Source: Candidatus Bathyarchaeota archaeon
Lineage (GTDB): Archaea > Thermoproteota > Bathyarchaeia > Bathyarchaeales > UBA233
Assembly (NCBI GenBank): GCA_023488835.1
Contig: JAMDCS010000091.1
Location: 1-6,507 of the forward strand
Reading direction: 5' to 3'
Length of the DNA: 6,507 nucleotides
The position numbers and the translations under genes are program-made. Of the stretch, positions 5,347-6,507 are shown piece after piece. Each line of letters begins with the position of its first letter. The first letter of the stretch is position 1. The notes beneath the pieces were generated by a model, which was given only the letters and a program-made list of their open reading frames with translations, did not search any database and was not told the DNA's origin.

Positions 5347-5474
5347 GGTATTATCGCAAGTGTGCAATTAATACCAAAAACCCATACTGAATAACACCAT
5401 CAATATTACCATGAAATAGCAGTTAAACGGTTGTTGCACACTTCACCATGCTTATTGCACACTTCTATTGCACG
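5347..5474. repeat. TTGCACACTT iteron cluster with central dyad
   Basis: TTGCACACTT is found at 5434-5443 and 5455-5464 (21 bases apart) and in reverse orientation (AAGTGTGCAA) at 5358-5367; TTGCACG at 5468-5474 is a partial copy. The reverse copy lies in the spacer of a perfect 7-bp dyad, 5347-5353 with 5369-5375. CATGGTATTAT (5344-5354) also pairs with ATATTACCATG (5403-5413) with one mismatch. Confidence 0.6.
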
Positions 5475-5582
5475 TTTTCCCATGCTTTTAGGGGTTTATC
5501 GTAACTTCCAGAACCTCAGCAAACCATTCTATATTATTGATGAGCTGAACAAGAAATTAAGTGAATTAAAAATAATGTTGAG

Positions 5583-5630
5583 TGGACTGGGGGGGATTTG
5601 AACCCCCGACCTCTTGAGTGCAAGTCAAGT
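5583..5630 (-). other. att core: 3' fragment of a tRNA-Ala(UGC) gene
   Basis: On the minus strand this reads as the 3' part of a tRNA: anticodon arm CTTGA-CTTGCAC-TCAAG (5629-5613) with anticodon TGC, variable loop AGGTC, T arm GGGGG-TTCAAAT-CCCCC (5607-5591), and the acceptor 3' strand CCAGTCC with discriminator A (5590-5583). The D arm and 5' acceptor strand are missing: similarity ends at about 5631. It is therefore not a working tRNA gene but the att copy left by integration into tRNA-Ala. The integrase fragment reads in frame through it. Confidence 0.85.
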
Positions 5631-5704
5631 GAGAGGCTGTGGTAGACATAAATTCGTTTGCCGTTTTGGAAGCCTTGGTAGTGCTGTATTCGTTGGTGGT
5701 TACC

Positions 5705-5719
5705 TGTTTGTTTAAGGTA
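5705..5719. repeat. 15-bp direct repeat, copy 1 (inside Int(N))
   Basis: TGTTTGTTTAAGGTA at this place is repeated exactly at 6493-6507, the last bases of the window. On the minus strand it encodes YLKQT of the integrase fragment. Confidence 0.7.
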
Positions 5720-5801
5720 GCCGTCTATTCCACATTTGGGACAGTTAATTTTCATATTTTCACCGTTAAAGGTATAGTTGGGGTTGCTTTTTAAAATCTG
5801 C

Positions 5802-5984
5802 CTAAGATTGCTGTGTTAAGTGGCATGGTTGTTTAATTTGGAGGAGTCCAAGTTCTTTCATGTATTCCATTAATGCTGTTCTTAAAACCTCACTTTGGCT
5901 CATACCATATATTTTAGAGGTTAAATCTAAAAAGTAGACTTGTTCCTTGCTTAGAACGACTTTAACAACTGCTTTTCTTGGCAT
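5802..5984 (-). CDS. Ribbon-helix-helix (CopG-type) regulator, 60 residues
   Basis: The fold is clear: beta strand RKAVVKVVLS (residues 3-12), helix A KEQVYFLDLTSKIYG, the turn MSQSEVLR, and helix B TALMEYMKELGLL. It would bind DNA as a dimer and most likely represses its own promoter. ATG 5984-5982 has GAGGT seven bases upstream. The last 10 residues are a polar tail outside the domain. It directly precedes the integrase fragment on the same strand, so it probably controls integrase expression. A TATA box at 6029-6023 and a 12-bp palindrome just upstream of it make a compact promoter-operator. Confidence 0.82.
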   Translation of the reverse strand: MPRKAVVKVVLSKEQVYFLDLTSKIYGMSQSEVLRTALMEYMKELGLLQIKQPCHLTQQS

Positions 5985-6022
5985 TTAAGTAACCTCGATT
6001 AGCCCTGTAGTTTATATTAAAA

Positions 6023-6058
6023 TTATATAACGTGTTTGACATATCGATATGGTACACG
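6023..6058 (-). promoter_or_regulatory. Promoter of the regulator-integrase unit with palindromic operator candidate
   Basis: TATATAA (6029-6023, minus strand) predicts a start near 6000 and a leader of about 15 bases before ATG 5984. Directly upstream is the perfect 12-bp palindrome CATATCGATATG (6040-6051), enclosed by CGTGT (6031-6035) and ACACG (6054-6058), a second pair of arms centred within one base of the first. This is a likely site for the ribbon-helix-helix protein. Confidence 0.6.
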
Positions 6059-6507
6059 CAGTATTCACATATTGGAAATTAAGCTTGCAAGTGGTAAGTT
6101 GTCACATGAAAACGAGAGAAACTAAGCCCTATAACCAGTGGGTTCACATAAACAGAGTGAATTATGTATGGAGATGGAAATTAGAGCTTTTGAGTTTTTT
6201 AGTTAGTTGATGGTGAATATAGCAAACTTTCCACCACAACTACCTGTTATAATTTCTTGTGGATTCTAAAACAAACCCAACATGCACCCACATGTATAAT
6301 TGTGTCCTTCCATGTATTCTTGTGTAGCAAAATACTCTTCCCACATCCCAACAGCAGTAGAAACACAGCCCAAATCCAAAAAACAACCCAATTTACAAAC
6401 AGATATGTGGGAATTCTAAAACCGTTTTCCCCACATAAAGAGAAAATAGGTAGAAGATGAGTAAGGAGACCTTTGCCATTATTTGCTTGTTATGTTTGTT
6501 TAAGGTA
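6059..6507. other. Gene-poor AT-rich stretch with CCACA/TGTGG motifs
   Basis: No supported gene lies here. From 6230 on the stretch is rich in CCACA/TGTGG: CCACAA (6234-6239) pairs with TTGTGG (6257-6262), CCCACATG occurs near 6287, CCCACAT near 6339, and TATGTGGG (6404-6411) pairs perfectly with CCCACATA (6430-6437). TTCTAAAAC occurs beside TGTGG at about 6264 and 6413. A protein-binding array or origin is possible. The last 15 bases repeat part of the integrase fragment. Confidence 0.4.
6493..6507. repeat. 15-bp direct repeat, copy 2, running off the right edge
   Basis: Identical to 5705-5719, 788 bases away. The match stops at 6492 on the left but may continue past the edge. Read on the minus strand it gives YLKQT followed at once by TAA, so it may be the end of a second, truncated integrase N-terminal copy. 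Confidence 0.6.

Larger units (their letters stand above)
5041..5533. other. AT-rich intergenic region with iteron-like motifs, possible origin or control region
   Basis: No supported gene lies in this 490-base stretch. It holds the AAGTGTGA pair (5140-5165), a GTGAC-A-GTCAC dyad (5294-5304), a GGTATTA/TAATACC dyad (5347-5375) with AAGTGTGCAA in its centre, two TTGCACACTT copies (5434-5443, 5455-5464) and a partial TTGCACG (5468-5474). CCATGCTT occurs at about 5447 and 5480. Clustered iterons plus dyads in AT-rich DNA suit a replication origin or a multi-site operator, but no replication gene is recognised nearby. Confidence 0.4.
5534..5755 (-). pseudogene. N-terminal fragment of an SSV-type integrase, Int(N), fused to the att core
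   Basis: ATG 5755-5753 follows GGTGA by four bases. Residues 1-40 resemble the short zinc-ribbon-like domain at the N-terminus of many archaeal element proteins: C5-P-K-C8-G, GYLKQTGNH, QGFQNGKRIYVYHS; only one CxxC pair is present. Residues about 41-55 (SLDLHSRGRGFKSP) are encoded by the tRNA-Ala fragment, the usual sign of an att site inside an integrase gene. The last 18 residues come from the DNA beyond att and end at 5534. In SSV-type integration the integrase gene is cut at attP and its catalytic C-terminal part ends up at the other end of the element, beyond the right edge here. The piece cannot recombine by itself. It lies 46 bases after the ribbon-helix-helix gene and is probably co-transcribed. 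I am fairly sure of the split-integrase reading, less of the domain name. Confidence 0.7.

Noticed and set aside
6257..6460. Plus-strand frame of 67 codons
   Set aside because: Composition follows the C/A-rich strand with no domain; it starts at an ATG without a ribosome site inside the TGTGG motif field.
6250..6489. Minus-strand open frame of about 80 codons with hydrophobic stretches, following YLKQT-stop
   Set aside because: No usable start codon, and the hydrophobicity follows from T-rich DNA. Could be a broken membrane-protein gene, but cannot be supported.
1..6507. CRISPR array
   Set aside because: No regularly spaced repeats of 20 bases or more; the repeats seen are short iterons.
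1..6507. Genome-wide TGA recoding
   Set aside because: Several well-supported genes end in TGA, including the ribbon-helix-helix gene, the membrane protein gene and the winged-helix gene.

Overview
The window looks archaeal. Genes start behind strong Shine-Dalgarno sites of the GGTGA/GAGGT type, AT-rich TATA boxes lie about 25-80 bases upstream of starts, and there is a tRNA-Ala(UGC) 3' fragment fused in frame to the N-terminal piece of a protein, which is the hallmark of the SSV-type split integrases of archaeal mobile elements. Small ribbon-helix-helix and AbrB-type regulators, a tyrosine recombinase and many unrecognised short genes point to integrated plasmid- or virus-like DNA. I cannot name the species; a methanogen-, Bathyarchaeia- or Thaumarchaeota-like host would all fit.

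Layout. (1) 1-3361, minus strand: one tightly packed operon, read from right to left: ribbon-helix-helix regulator, a 75-residue protein, a 73-codon frame joined to it by a likely +1 frameshift, a small membrane protein, a 518-residue tyrosine recombinase, three micro-ORFs (44, 48 and 29 residues) linked by overlapping stop/start codons, and a cysteine-rich protein that runs off the left edge. (2) 3362-3486: a compact divergent promoter with one TATATA box flanked by two 6-5-6 dyads. (3) 3487-4305, plus strand: a 45-codon basic ORF and a 217-residue winged-helix-like protein in the same frame, separated only by one TGA; then a rho-independent-type hairpin. (4) 4544-4754: a 49-residue AbrB/SpoVT-type protein on the minus strand with its own dyad-rich promoter. 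(5) about 4760-5040: no convincing gene, but a multi-hairpin sequence whose two ends pair, a candidate structured RNA. (6) 5041-5533: AT-rich, with repeated AAGTGTG/TTGCACACTT motifs and dyads, a candidate origin or control region. (7) 5534-5984, minus strand: ribbon-helix-helix gene followed by the integrase N-terminal fragment, which reads into the tRNA-Ala 3' half (att core). (8) 5985-6507: promoter with a 12-bp palindrome, then non-coding AT-rich DNA dense in CCACA/TGTGG motifs; the last 15 bases repeat part of the integrase fragment.

How it fits together. The att junction at 5583-5630 has the integrase N-terminal part on its right and no continuing integrase on its left. By the SSV rule the right-hand DNA therefore belongs to one integrated element, and the left-hand DNA is either the chromosome downstream of the tRNA gene or, more likely given its content, a second element lying next to it. 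The left element carries its own full-length recombinase and two divergent transcription units controlled from one operator region. The most interesting parts are the two interrupted reading frames (TGA at 3622, frameshift at 2965 lying in a 14-bp inverted repeat), the unidentified structured RNA, and the chain of coupled micro-ORFs.
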